From the NCBI RefSeq assembly GCF_001305675.1, contig NZ_CP011853.1, positions 2,046,001 to 2,110,000 on the forward strand: a stretch of DNA of 64,000 nucleotides. The letters run 5' to 3'. Origin of the DNA: Gordonia phthalatica. Its GTDB lineage: Bacteria; Actinomycetota; Actinomycetes; Mycobacteriales; Mycobacteriaceae. The translations under genes and the position numbers were made by a program. Under the pieces are notes generated by a model. That model searched no databases and was not told the origin of the DNA. It worked only from the letters and a program-made list of their open reading frames with translations. Positions 53,705 to 62,326 of the stretch are shown here, piece after piece; position 1 is the first letter of the stretch, and every line of letters begins with the position of its first letter.

Positions 53705-53799
53705 CCGGTGCGGCGACACATTTACCGACCATTCCGCGGGGGAGAAACCCCGTTCCCGCCCCAACCTGATCCATCGCGGATCAATCACGAGAGGAACCG
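53705..53799 (+). other. metK leader region
   Basis: This 95-base gap holds two small inverted repeats: GGGG/CCCC around GAGAAA near 53738-53752, and TGATCC-ATCGC-GGATCA at 53767-53783. I could not match it to a known SAM or SAH riboswitch. AGAGGAA before the ATG is the ribosome-binding site. Confidence 0.4.
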
Positions 53800-55014
53800 A
53801 TGAGCGCCTCAGCGTCCCGTCTATTCACGAGCGAATCCGTCACCGAGGGTCACCCCGACAAGATCTGTGACGCGATCAGCGACTCGATTCTCGACGCGAT
53901 GCTGGCGAAGGATCCCCACGCGAAGGTGGCCGTCGAGACCCTGGTCACGACCGGACAGGTCCACGTGGCCGGCGAGGTCAACACCACGGCCTATGTCGAC
54001 ATCCCGACCATCGTCCGCGAGAAGATCCTCGAGATCGGTTACGACTCGTCGACCAAGGGCTTCGACGGCGCGTCGTGCGGCGTCAACATCGCCATCGGCG
54101 CACAGTCGCCGGAGATCGCGCAGGGCCTGACCGATTCGCACGAGAAGCGCACCGGTGAGGGCGACGACGACATCGACGCCCAGGGTGCAGGCGACCAGGG
54201 CCTCATGTTCGGCTACGCCTCCGACGAGACGCCCGAGCTGATGCCGCTGCCGATCGCGCTGGCGCACCGCCTGTCGCGCCGCTTGACACAGGTCCGCAAG
54301 GACGGCATCCTCCCGTACCTGCGGCCCGACGGCAAGACACAGGTCACCATCGAGTACGCGGGGGACACCCCGGTCCGTCTTGACACGGTCGTCGTCTCCA
54401 CGCAGCACGCCGCCGACATCGACATCGACGGCATGCTGGCCCCCGACATCCGCAAGCACGTCCTGGAGCCCGTCTTCGACGAGCTGCGCCTGCCGGTGAA
54501 GCTCGACACCTCCGATCCGCGGCTGCTGGTGAATCCGACCGGCAGCTTCGTGCTCGGCGGCCCGATGGGCGACGCCGGCCTCACCGGCCGCAAGATCATC
54601 GTCGACACCTACGGCGGCATGGCCCGCCACGGCGGCGGTGCCTTCTCCGGCAAGGATCCGTCGAAGGTGGACCGCAGCGCCGCGTACGCGATGCGCTGGG
54701 TCGCGAAGAACGCGGTCGCCGCAGGCTTCGCCAGCCGCATCGAGGTCCAGGTGGCCTACGCGATCGGCAAGGCGGCGCCCGTCGGCCTGTTCGTCGAGAC
54801 GTTCGGCACCGAGAAGGTGGATCCGGGAACCATCCAGAAGGCCATCTCGGAGGTCTTCGACTTGCGGCCCGGCGCCATCATCCGCGATCTGGACCTGCTG
54901 CAGCCGATCTACGCGCCGACCGCCGCGTACGGCCACTTCGGCCGCACCGACGTCGACCTTCCGTGGGAGCGCACCGACCGCGTCGACGCCCTGCGCAAGG
55001 CCGCGGGCCTGTAG
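53800..55014 (+). CDS. metK: S-adenosylmethionine synthetase
   Basis: A 404-residue enzyme that makes SAM from methionine and ATP. Signatures are FTSESVTEGHPDKICDAISD, DAQGAGDQGLMFGYA, and the phosphate loop GGGAFSGKDPSKVDRSAAYAMRW. The length is usual for the family. A hairpin of the repeat family described next follows 19 bases after the stop and may serve as its terminator. Confidence 0.98.
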   Translation: MSASASRLFTSESVTEGHPDKICDAISDSILDAMLAKDPHAKVAVETLVTTGQVHVAGEVNTTAYVDIPTIVREKILEIGYDSSTKGFDGASCGVNIAIGAQSPEIAQGLTDSHEKRTGEGDDDIDAQGAGDQGLMFGYASDETPELMPLPIALAHRLSRRLTQVRKDGILPYLRPDGKTQVTIEYAGDTPVRLDTVVVSTQHAADIDIDGMLAPDIRKHVLEPVFDELRLPVKLDTSDPRLLVNPTGSFVLGGPMGDAGLTGRKIIVDTYGGMARHGGGAFSGKDPSKVDRSAAYAMRWVAKNAVAAGFASRIEVQVAYAIGKAAPVGLFVETFGTEKVDPGTIQKAISEVFDLRPGAIIRDLDLLQPIYAPTAAYGHFGRTDVDLPWERTDRVDALRKAAGL

Positions 55015-55023
55015 TAGCCAGAG

Positions 55024-55117
55024 TTTCATCAGCGGTGTTCGACGTGACTGCGGGTTGGTCACGTCGAACACCGTTGGTTTCTGCGTATCTCGGCGTGTCC
55101 GCTTCGTCGGCGTGTCG
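55024..55117 (+). repeat. Repeat family, copy 1, with metK-distal hairpin
   Basis: A 94-bp unit: a perfect 16-bp stem at 55033-55073 with a 9-base loop, followed by a CTG-rich stretch and two copies of CGGCGTGTC. It is more than 80% identical by eye to copy 2. The hairpin is well placed to terminate metK. Confidence 0.8.
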
Positions 55118-55205
55118 CCACACCGTGCGAGCATCGGGCAGGAGTTCGCGGTGTTCGAGCCGCCGGTCGACAGGCTGACGTCACCGTCGAAGCCCCTCTC
55201 ACAGA

Positions 55206-55244
55206 AACTGTGCATCGCGGCGTGTCGTGATGTTCGGCGTGTCG
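55206..55244 (+). repeat. Repeat family, partial copy
   Basis: This stretch (CTGTGCATCGCGGCGTGTCG and onward) matches the right half of copies 1 and 2 but lacks the hairpin half, so it looks like a truncated unit in the same orientation. Confidence 0.6.
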
Positions 55245-55355
55245 CGCAGTCGATATATCCGGCATCACCGACTGATGGTTGATCACCGACGAGGCCTCGC
55301 CAGAGGGCAGGGAGTCGAAGCCCACTAGGAGCGTCGAGCTGGCCGTCCGCGGCAT

Positions 55356-55742
55356 TCATCGACTGCAACAGGCTGACTCTTCATCAGCAGTGTCTTCATC
55401 AGCGGTGTTTGACGTGACCACCGGCTGGTCACGTCGAACACTGTGGTTTCTGTGCATCCCGGCGTGTTGCGTTCGTCGGCGTGTCGAAACCCAGCAACGA
55501 AACGCAAGCAGCGCAGCACACGTCGGTGCCGCGATGCGAACCCACTGCGAACCCGAACCACCACCACTCAGTACCCAGAACCAAGCGCCAGTCCGAGCGG
55601 CGGCTGCCCGTCGGAGGCCGCCATCCCTGGAGGATTGGGATCCACCTGCCTCGGGGCGCGGGATCCGCATTTCGATCGCATCGTCGGTCACCACCACCGT
55701 CGAGCGGGTCGAGCCGGTTCGGTCAGCTGTTTGTGTTGCCAT
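55356..55742 (-). CDS. Doubtful small protein in the metK-priA gap
   Basis: A 128-codon frame whose first ~35 codons look protein-like (STRSTVVVTDDAIEMRIPRPEAGG) with a possible GAGGG ribosome-binding site 4 bases before the ATG. Beyond about residue 80 it runs antisense through repeat copy 2 and loses the strong third-position GC bias of its neighbours. It may be a decayed gene whose end was replaced by the repeat, or simply non-coding. The rest of the 862-base gap shows nothing else coding. Confidence 0.22.
   Translation of the reverse strand: MATQTADRTGSTRSTVVVTDDAIEMRIPRPEAGGSQSSRDGGLRRAAAARTGAWFWVLSGGGSGSQWVRIAAPTCAALLAFRCWVSTRRRTQHAGMHRNHSVRRDQPVVTSNTADEDTADEESACCSR
55393..55486 (+). 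repeat. Repeat family, copy 2
   Basis: The second full 94-bp unit, 369 bases after copy 1 and in the same orientation. Its stem at 55405-55441 has one G-T pair. It is preceded by a tandem duplication of a 15-base lead-in (TCTTCATCAGCAGTG at 55378-55392, repeated as TCTTCATCAGCGGTG). Confidence 0.8.
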
Positions 55743-55876
55743 GACACCCTCAGGATCTGTTATCGAACCCGCAGTCGATCACAGTGAGAGGGGCTGACAA
55801 TTCCGGCCGACGGACGACCGGTTCGGGGAGGCGACCTGATCGTGGTCGATCGCGCTGACTCGCTTACCCTTCTGAT

Positions 55877-57904
55877 GTGACTGTCGAGGACCGGCCGGCG
55901 GCGAAGCCTGCGCGCAACGAACGGGTCGCGGCCGCGCACCGACCCGTCGCGCGGGTGCTTCCGATGCTCGGTCTGGCCCACCTCGACCACACCTTCGACT
56001 ACCTCGTCGACACTAAGATGGACGCCGACGCGCAGCCGGGGGTGCGGGTGCGCGTCCGCTTCTCCGGGCGGCTGGTCGACGGCTACCTCCTGGAACGGAT
56101 CGACGACAGCGATCACCGCGGCAAGCTCTCGTGGCTCGACCGGGTGGTGTCGCCGGAACAGGTCCTGACCGCGGAGATGGCAGCACTCTGCCGCGCCGTC
56201 GCCGACCGGTACGCGGGCACGATGACCGACGTCCTCCGCTCCGCCGTCCCGCCGCGGCACGCCCGCGTGGAGAAGGAGGACTGCAGCCAGGACGTCCTGC
56301 CCGCGGTGGCCGCGCCCGGGCAGACCGGTTGGGACGTCTATGACTCGGCCGAACGATTCATCGACGAACTCCGCGACGGGGGACGACCGCGCGCGGGTTG
56401 GCAGGCACTGCCGGGCGAGGACGTCGCCGCGCGGCTCGCGGAACTCGCCGCGATCGCGGCGGCCGCGGGTCGCGGCGTCGTGATAGTCGTGCCGGACCAA
56501 CGCGACCTGGATCGACTGGAGGCGGCGTGCGCTCCGCTGCTCGGCGACCAGTGCGTCACCCTCGCCGCCGGACTGGGGCCGACCGCGCGGTATCGCCGTT
56601 GGCTGTCGGTGCTGCGCGGGCGCGCGAGCGTCGTGATCGGCACCCGGAGCGCCGTGTTCGCGCCGGTCCGGGACGTCGGCCTCATCGTCGTCTTCGACGA
56701 CGGCGACGACAGCCTCGACGAGCCGCGCTCACCGTATCCGCATCCCCGCGAAGTGGGCGTGCTCCGCGCGCACGCCGCGGGCGCGGCACTGATGGTCGGC
56801 GGCTTCTCGCGGACCGCGGAGGTGCAGGCCCTCGTGGAATCCGGGTGGGCGTTCGACATCGTCGCACCGCGCACGACGGTCCGGGAACGCATGCCCCGCA
56901 TCGACGGGATCTCCGACGAGGACCGGCGCATCGCTGGCGATCCGCTGGCCCGATCAGCTCGGATCCCCGGCATCGCGTTCGACGCCGCCCGCCGCGCACT
57001 GGCCGCCGACCAGGCGGTCCTGTTCAGCGTGCCGCGGCGCGGGTACCTGCCGTCCGTGTCGTGCGCGCGCTGCCGGACCCATGCGCGCTGCCGCGCCTGC
57101 AACGGACCGCTGCAGATGAACGACCGCGGAGACTTGGCCTGTCGCTGGTGCGGACGCCCCGAGAACCGCTTCGTCTGCCCGGTGTGCGCAGGCACGACGG
57201 TCCGCGCGCTGATGGTGGGCGACAAGCGGACCGCCGAAGAGCTCGGCAGGGCCTTCCGCGGCGTCCCGGTCATCACGTCGGCGGGGGAGAAGATCGTCGA
57301 CGAGATCCCGGCGGGTCCCCGCGTCGTCATCGCGACGCCCGGCGCCGCACCGCACGCGCCCGGCGGCTACGGCGCCGCCGTCCTGCTCGACACCTGGGCC
57401 CAGCTCGACCGCGAGGACCTCCGCGCCGCGGAGGAGGCCGTCCGCGCGTGGATGGCGGTGGCGACGCTGGTCCGCCCGCGCGGGGAGGGCGGCCGCGTGG
57501 TCGTCGTCGCGGACGCTGCCGTCGCCGCCGTCCAGGCGCTGATCCGTTGGGACCCGGTGGGTTTCGCATCCGTGGAACTCGCCAGTCGGGTGGAGCTCGG
57601 CTTCCCTCCCGCGGTGACCATGGCCTCCGTAGACGGTCCGCCGGACGCCGTCGCCGCCTTCTTGGACCTGCTCGCGATGCCGGCCGGCGCCGAGGCGCTG
57701 GGACCGGTTCCGCTGCCCGCCGGGGTGCGTCGCCCGGCCGGTCTGGACGACTCGGGGGCCGTCGACCGCATGCTGCTCCGCACGCCGCGCGCGGTGGGGC
57801 GGGAGCTCGCCGAGGCGCTCCGGGCGGCACAGGCGCTGCGCAACGCCCGCCACGACGACACCGCGGGCATCAGGGTCCAGGTGGATCCCCCTACGATTGG
57901 TTGA
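55877..57904 (+). CDS. priA: Primosomal protein N' (PriA), helicase-motif-deficient actinobacterial form
   Basis: A 675-residue PriA homologue, which in other bacteria restarts replication at stalled forks. The N-terminal DNA-binding domain (VLPMLGLAHLDHTFDYLV, then GVRVRVRFSGRLVDGYLLE) and the zinc region with four CxxC pairs (CARC, CRAC, CRWC, CPVC, residues ~394-437) are intact. The Walker A GxGKT loop and the DExH box are missing: the corresponding regions read LAAIAAAAGRGVVIVVPDQRD and VVFDDGDDSLDEPRSPY. It therefore probably does not unwind DNA but may still bind forks and load the primosome. The start is GTG. Confidence 0.92.
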   Translation: MTVEDRPAAKPARNERVAAAHRPVARVLPMLGLAHLDHTFDYLVDTKMDADAQPGVRVRVRFSGRLVDGYLLERIDDSDHRGKLSWLDRVVSPEQVLTAEMAALCRAVADRYAGTMTDVLRSAVPPRHARVEKEDCSQDVLPAVAAPGQTGWDVYDSAERFIDELRDGGRPRAGWQALPGEDVAARLAELAAIAAAAGRGVVIVVPDQRDLDRLEAACAPLLGDQCVTLAAGLGPTARYRRWLSVLRGRASVVIGTRSAVFAPVRDVGLIVVFDDGDDSLDEPRSPYPHPREVGVLRAHAAGAALMVGGFSRTAEVQALVESGWAFDIVAPRTTVRERMPRIDGISDEDRRIAGDPLARSARIPGIAFDAARRALAADQAVLFSVPRRGYLPSVSCARCRTHARCRACNGPLQMNDRGDLACRWCGRPENRFVCPVCAGTTVRALMVGDKRTAEELGRAFRGVPVITSAGEKIVDEIPAGPRVVIATPGAAPHAPGGYGAAVLLDTWAQLDREDLRAAEEAVRAWMAVATLVRPRGEGGRVVVVADAAVAAVQALIRWDPVGFASVELASRVELGFPPAVTMASVDGPPDAVAAFLDLLAMPAGAEALGPVPLPAGVRRPAGLDDSGAVDRMLLRTPRAVGRELAEALRAAQALRNARHDDTAGIRVQVDPPTIG

Positions 57905-57905
57905 C

Positions 57906-58847
57906 ATGAGGCTGGTGTTCGCCGGCACGCCCGACGTGGCGGTGCCGACCCTGCAGGAATTGATCGACTCCGACGACCACGAGGTGGTCGGCGTCATTAC
58001 CCGTCCCGACACGACCGCCGGTCGCGGTCGCAAGCTGGTGCGGTCCGACGTCGGGGTCCTCGCCGACCAGCACGGCATCGAGGTCCTGACGCCGCGGAGG
58101 ATGTCCGACCCGGAGGTCGCCGAGGCACTCGGCCGCTGGAACGCGGATCTCGGCGTCGTCGTCGCCTACGGCGGACTGATCCCGCAGAACGTGCTGGACA
58201 TGCTCCCGCACGGGTGGGTGAACCTGCACTTCTCGATTCTTCCGGCGTGGCGCGGTGCGGCACCGGTCCAGGCGTCCATCGCGGCGGGGGACGAGTTCAC
58301 CGGCGCCAGCGTCTTCCTCCTGGAGGCGGGTCTGGACACCGGCCCCGTCTACGGCACGCTCACCGAGCGCATCCGAGACACGGACACGTCGGGTGATCTC
58401 CTGGGCCGCCTCGCGATCTCCGGCGCAGGGCTTGCGAAGGCGGTCGTCGACGGCATCGAGGCGGGCGAGTTGATGCCGGTCCCGCAGGACCGCGACGGCG
58501 TCTCGCACGCCGCCAAGATCACCACCGACGACGCGCGCGTCGCCTGGAACCTGCCGTCGCACATCATCGGCCGGACGGTCCGGGCGCACACGCCGGTACC
58601 CGGAGCGTGGACGATGCTGGGCGACGCCCGCATCAAGCTGGGCCCGGTGACGCCGGTCGACGGCGATCCGGCGGTTCCCGCCGACCTGGCCCCGGGTGAC
58701 CTCGGCGTCACCAAGAAGGCCGTGTTCGTCGGCACCGCCGGCGGGGCGGTCCGGCTCAGCACGGTGCAGGCGCCCGGTAAGAAGGCCATGAACGCCGCCG
58801 ATTGGGCCCGCGGCAGTCGATTCGACGGAACGGAGCAATTCGCATGA
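57906..58847 (+). CDS. fmt: Methionyl-tRNA formyltransferase
   Basis: A 313-residue enzyme that formylates initiator Met-tRNA with 10-formyl-THF. It shows MRLVFAGTPDVAVPTL, the active-site Asn-His region VNLHFSILPAWRGAAPVQASI, and a C-terminal OB-like tRNA-binding domain. The ATG lies one base after the priA stop. The stop overlaps the rsmB start (ATGA). Confidence 0.96.
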   Translation: MRLVFAGTPDVAVPTLQELIDSDDHEVVGVITRPDTTAGRGRKLVRSDVGVLADQHGIEVLTPRRMSDPEVAEALGRWNADLGVVVAYGGLIPQNVLDMLPHGWVNLHFSILPAWRGAAPVQASIAAGDEFTGASVFLLEAGLDTGPVYGTLTERIRDTDTSGDLLGRLAISGAGLAKAVVDGIEAGELMPVPQDRDGVSHAAKITTDDARVAWNLPSHIIGRTVRAHTPVPGAWTMLGDARIKLGPVTPVDGDPAVPADLAPGDLGVTKKAVFVGTAGGAVRLSTVQAPGKKAMNAADWARGSRFDGTEQFA

Positions 58848-60262
58848 CCGGTCAGCCGGATCGCCGACGGGGTGGAAACCGTCAGGGCGGGACCAACAAG
58901 TACCGCGACAAGGATCTCGACCCGGCGCGCATCGTCGCCCGCGACGTCCTGCGCGCCGTCCGCGAGCGCGATGCGTACGCGAACCTGCTGCTGCCCAAGC
59001 TCCTTCGGGAACGCAAGATCTCCGGGCGCGACGCAGCCCTGGCCACCGAGCTCACCTACGGCACCGCGCGGTCGACGGGTTTCCTCGACGCGGTCATCGC
59101 GGCTGCGGCCGGGCGGCCCGCCGACGAGATCGACGGCAAGCTCCTGGACGTCCTCCGGCTCGGCGCCTACCAGCTGCTGCGCACCCGGATCGGTTCGCAC
59201 GCCGCCGTGTCCACCTCGGTCGACATCGCGCGCAGCGAGAACGGCATGGGCCCGTCCGGTTTCGTCAACGCCGTGCTCCGCAAGGTGAGCCAGCGCGACG
59301 AGGAACTCTGGATCGACGAGCTGGCGCCGTCGATGATGGACGACCGGATCGGCAACCTCGCCTTCACCTATGCGCACCCGCGGTGGATCGCCGAGGTGTT
59401 CTACGAGTCGCTGGGCCGCTCGACCGGCGAACTGCAGGCCGCGCTCGCCGCCGACGACGATCGGCCGATCGTGCACCTCGTCGCCCGTCCCGGGCAGATC
59501 ACGGGGGAGGAGCTGGCCCTGATCAGCGGCGGCGACGAGGGTCGCTACTCGCCGTACTGCGTCTACCTGCCCGAGGGCGACCCCGGCAAGCTCGACGCCG
59601 TCCGCGAGGGCTTCGCCGGCGTGCAGGACGAGGGCAGCCAGCTGGTGGCCCTCGCACTCAGCCGCGCCGACGTCGCCGACGACGCGGGCCGCTGGCTCGA
59701 CCTGTGCGCCGGTCCCGGCGGCAAAGCCGCCCTCCTCGGCTCCCTCGCCCTGGTCGCCGACGCGCACCTCGATGCCGTCGAGATCTCCGAGCACCGCGCC
59801 GAGCTGATCGACAAGGTGGTCGACGGCCTGCCCGTCACCGTGCACGTCGCCGACGGCCGCGAGTCCGGTCTGGAGGCGGGTTTCGACCGCATCCTGGTCG
59901 ACGCCCCCTGCTCCGGTCTCGGCTCGCTCCGCCGCCGCCCCGAGGCCCGGTGGCGCCGCAAGCCGACCGACGTGCCCGAGTTGGTGACCCTGCAGAAGGA
60001 ACTGCTCACCGAGGCACTGCGGCTGGTGAAGCCGGGCGGCGTCGTCGTCTACTCCACCTGCTCACCGCACCTCGCCGAGACCGTCGACGTCATCGATGCG
60101 GTGCTCGACGCCGTCGACGACGTCACCCAGATCGACGCCCGCCCGCTCGCGGCCGGCGACGTCTTCGATCCCGCGACCCTCGGCGACGGCCCGCACGTCC
60201 AGCTGTGGCCGCACCGACAGGACACGGACGCGATGTTCCTGGCGGCGCTGCGGAAGGACTGA
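58844..60262 (+). CDS. rsmB: 16S rRNA (cytosine-967-C5) methyltransferase family protein
   Basis: A 472-residue RsmB/Fmu protein: an N-terminal NusB-like RNA-binding domain (residues ~25-165) joined to a SAM methyltransferase domain. SAM motif LDLCAGPGGKAALLG, the DAPCSGLGSLRRRPEARW motif with one catalytic Cys, and YSTCSPHLAETVDVI with the other are present. The first ~20 residues are a basic Gly/Arg/Gln tail. The fmt-rsmB-rpe-ribD order matches mycobacteria. Confidence 0.94.
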   Translation: MTGQPDRRRGGNRQGGTNKYRDKDLDPARIVARDVLRAVRERDAYANLLLPKLLRERKISGRDAALATELTYGTARSTGFLDAVIAAAAGRPADEIDGKLLDVLRLGAYQLLRTRIGSHAAVSTSVDIARSENGMGPSGFVNAVLRKVSQRDEELWIDELAPSMMDDRIGNLAFTYAHPRWIAEVFYESLGRSTGELQAALAADDDRPIVHLVARPGQITGEELALISGGDEGRYSPYCVYLPEGDPGKLDAVREGFAGVQDEGSQLVALALSRADVADDAGRWLDLCAGPGGKAALLGSLALVADAHLDAVEISEHRAELIDKVVDGLPVTVHVADGRESGLEAGFDRILVDAPCSGLGSLRRRPEARWRRKPTDVPELVTLQKELLTEALRLVKPGGVVVYSTCSPHLAETVDVIDAVLDAVDDVTQIDARPLAAGDVFDPATLGDGPHVQLWPHRQDTDAMFLAALRKD

Positions 60263-60287
60263 GCGCACCTCTCGTAGACTCGTCGCC

Positions 60288-60992
60288 ATGTGCAATCCCG
60301 GCCGCCCGGCTCCCATGATCGCCCCGTCCATCCTGTCCGCGGACTTCGCGAACCTCGCCGCGGAGGTCGCCGCGGTGGGCCCGTCCGACGTCGACCCCGG
60401 CGTCGACTGGGTCCACGTGGACGTGATGGACAACCACTTCGTGCCCAACCTGACCCTCGGCATGCCGGTGGTCGAGAGCCTGCTGAAGGCCACCGACATC
60501 CCGCTCGACTGCCACCTGATGATCGAGGACCCGGGCCGCTGGGCGCCCGCCTACGCCGAGGCCGGCGCCTACAACGTGACCTTCCATGCGGAGGCCACCG
60601 ACGATCCCATCTCGGTCGGCCGCGACATCCGCGCGGCGGGCGGCAAGGCCGGCCTCGCGATCAAGCCCGGCACCCCGCTCGAGCCCTACCTGGAGATCCT
60701 CCGCGAGTTCGACACCCTCCTCGTGATGAGCGTGGAACCGGGCTTCGGCGGCCAGAAGTTCATGCCGGAGGTCCTCGACAAGGTCCGGGCCATCCGCACC
60801 AAGATCGACAGCGGCGACCTCCGGCTGCTCGTCGAGATCGACGGCGGCATCAGCGCCTCGACCATCGAGGAGGCCGCCGAGGCGGGGGTCGACTGCTTCG
60901 TCGCCGGCTCCGCGGTCTACGGCGGCGACGATCCCGCCGCCCGTGTCGCCGACCTACGACGCCTCGCGACGCAGGTCCGCGAGAACCAGTAG
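60288..60992 (+). CDS. rpe: Ribulose-phosphate 3-epimerase
   Basis: A 234-residue TIM-barrel enzyme that interconverts ribulose 5-phosphate and xylulose 5-phosphate. Conserved segments are IAPSILSADFANL, WVHVDVMDNHFVPNLTLG, DCHLMIEDPGRW, VMSVEPGFGGQKFMP and VEIDGGISASTI. The ATG at 60288 adds nine residues before the usual MIAPSILS start at 60315; neither has a strong ribosome-binding site. It supplies pentose phosphates next to riboflavin genes that consume ribulose 5-phosphate. Confidence 0.95.
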   Translation: MCNPGRPAPMIAPSILSADFANLAAEVAAVGPSDVDPGVDWVHVDVMDNHFVPNLTLGMPVVESLLKATDIPLDCHLMIEDPGRWAPAYAEAGAYNVTFHAEATDDPISVGRDIRAAGGKAGLAIKPGTPLEPYLEILREFDTLLVMSVEPGFGGQKFMPEVLDKVRAIRTKIDSGDLRLLVEIDGGISASTIEEAAEAGVDCFVAGSAVYGGDDPAARVADLRRLATQVRENQ

Positions 60993-60996
60993 TCCG

Positions 60997-62007
60997 GTGA
61001 ACCCCTCGATCGACGAGGCGATGCGCCGGGCGATCGCAGCGTCCGCGGGCGCGCTCGGCGTCAGCTCCCCGAACCCGGCGGTCGGGGCGGTCATCCTGGA
61101 CGCCGACGGCGCCGTCGTCGGCGTCGGGCACACCCAGCCGCGCGGGCAGGCGCACGCCGAAGTGATGGCCCTGCGTGACGCGGGCGACCGAGCCCGCGGC
61201 GGCACCGCCGTCGTGACGCTGGAGCCGTGCAACCACACCGGTCGCACCGGGCCGTGCGCACAGGCGCTCATCGAGGCCGGGATCAGCGCCGTGCACTACG
61301 CGGTCGCCGACCCCAACCCGTCCGCGGCCGGGGGAGCGCAGACGCTTCTGGCCGCCGGGGTCGACGTCACCGGAGGCGTCCTGGCCGACGACGCGCGGCG
61401 CGGTCCCCTGCGGTACTGGCTGCATCGCATCGCCCACGACCGCCCGTTCGTCACCGCGAAGGTCGCCGCAACGCTCGATGGACGGATCGCGGCCCCGGAC
61501 GGCACCAGCCAGTGGATCACCGGACCGGAGGCCCGCGAGCACGCTCATCGGCAGCGAGCGCGGCTCGACGCGATCGTCGTCGGCACCGGCACCGTTCTGG
61601 CCGACGATCCGTCGCTGACCGCCCGCCGGGCCGACGGCAGCCTCCGCGAGCACCAGCCGGCCCGCGTCGTCCTGGGCCGTCGAGACCTGCCCGCCGACGC
61701 GAGACTCCGCGACGGCACGGCGCCCCTGGTCCATGTCCGCAGCCACGACCCGCACGACGTCCTCGCCGCCCTGCCCGACGCGCTGCACGTCCTCGTCGAG
61801 GGCGGACCCGCGATCATCGGCGCCTTCCTGGCGGCCGGGCTCGTCGACGAGGTGCAGGCGTACCTGGCACCGACGATCCTGGGTGCCGGGAGCGCCGCCG
61901 TCGACGATCGATCCGTCGCGACACTGGCCGACGCTCACCGTTTCCGGCGGATCCACACCGAGCCGCTCGGCGACGATCTGCTGCTGGTCCTGGAGTCGGC
62001 CCGCTGA
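60997..62007 (+). CDS. ribD: Bifunctional riboflavin biosynthesis deaminase/reductase RibD
   Basis: A 336-residue fusion. The N-terminal cytidine-deaminase-like domain has HAEVMAL and TLEPCNHTGRTGPCAQAL (zinc ligands and catalytic Glu); the C-terminal reductase has VTAKVAATLDGRIAAPDGTSQWITG and VLVEGGPAIIGAFL. It performs the second and third steps from GTP. The GTG is 4 bases after rpe. It lies upstream of the FMN riboswitch, so it is probably not under that control. Confidence 0.94.
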   Translation: MNPSIDEAMRRAIAASAGALGVSSPNPAVGAVILDADGAVVGVGHTQPRGQAHAEVMALRDAGDRARGGTAVVTLEPCNHTGRTGPCAQALIEAGISAVHYAVADPNPSAAGGAQTLLAAGVDVTGGVLADDARRGPLRYWLHRIAHDRPFVTAKVAATLDGRIAAPDGTSQWITGPEAREHAHRQRARLDAIVVGTGTVLADDPSLTARRADGSLREHQPARVVLGRRDLPADARLRDGTAPLVHVRSHDPHDVLAALPDALHVLVEGGPAIIGAFLAAGLVDEVQAYLAPTILGAGSAAVDDRSVATLADAHRFRRIHTEPLGDDLLLVLESAR

Positions 62008-62127
62008 CCTGGACAGGTTTTGCGCGCCCTGCGCAGAAGGGGCGGCCCGCGCCTGACGTCGGATGTCCCGACTGCCGGGACGTCGGATGCGCGGCGGTTG
62101 CACGCCGCGTGCTAATTTCGTAAGTGA

Positions 62128-62270
62128 GTTCTCGGGGCGGGGTGAAAGTCCCCACCGGCGGTAATGCTTTCGCAAGAAGGACGAGCCCGCGAGCGCCCGC
62201 GCAGCAGTGCGGGGACGAGCAGACTTCGGTGCGATCCCGGGGCCGACGGTCACAGTCCGGATACGAGAGG
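62128..62270 (+). ncRNA. FMN riboswitch (RFN element)
   Basis: The aptamer is recognised by the 5' segment TCTCGGGGCGGGGTGAAAG followed by CCCCACCGGCGGTAA, the middle AGCCCGCGAGC and GACTTCGGTGCGATCCCGG parts, and the 3' segment GGTCACAGTCCGGATACGAG, whose end pairs with the start. FMN binding should lower expression of ribE-ribBA downstream. Confidence 0.95.
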
Positions 62271-62292
62271 ACGACAGCGGCACCCGCCGACT

Positions 62293-62325
62293 GTCTCTCC
62301 CGAGTGCACGGTGCAAAGGAGAGAC
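62293..62325 (+). promoter_or_regulatory. Ribosome-binding-site sequestering hairpin of the FMN riboswitch
   Basis: GTCTCTCC at 62293-62300 is complementary to GGAGAGAC at 62318-62325, which contains the ribE Shine-Dalgarno just before the TTG start. No U-tract is present. This points to translational rather than transcriptional control. Confidence 0.75.
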
Positions 62326-62326
62326 G

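Noticed and set aside
53705..53799. A SAM-type riboswitch before metK
   Set aside because: The leader has two small hairpins but none of the conserved aptamer segments of SAM or SAH riboswitches that I know.
55024..55486. A CRISPR array
   Set aside because: Only two full units and one partial of about 94 bp, unequally spaced and with internal hairpins; no cas genes.
55279..55797. A plus-strand 172-codon frame in the metK-priA gap
   Set aside because: It runs through repeat copy 2, has no ribosome-binding site and no resemblance to a protein family.
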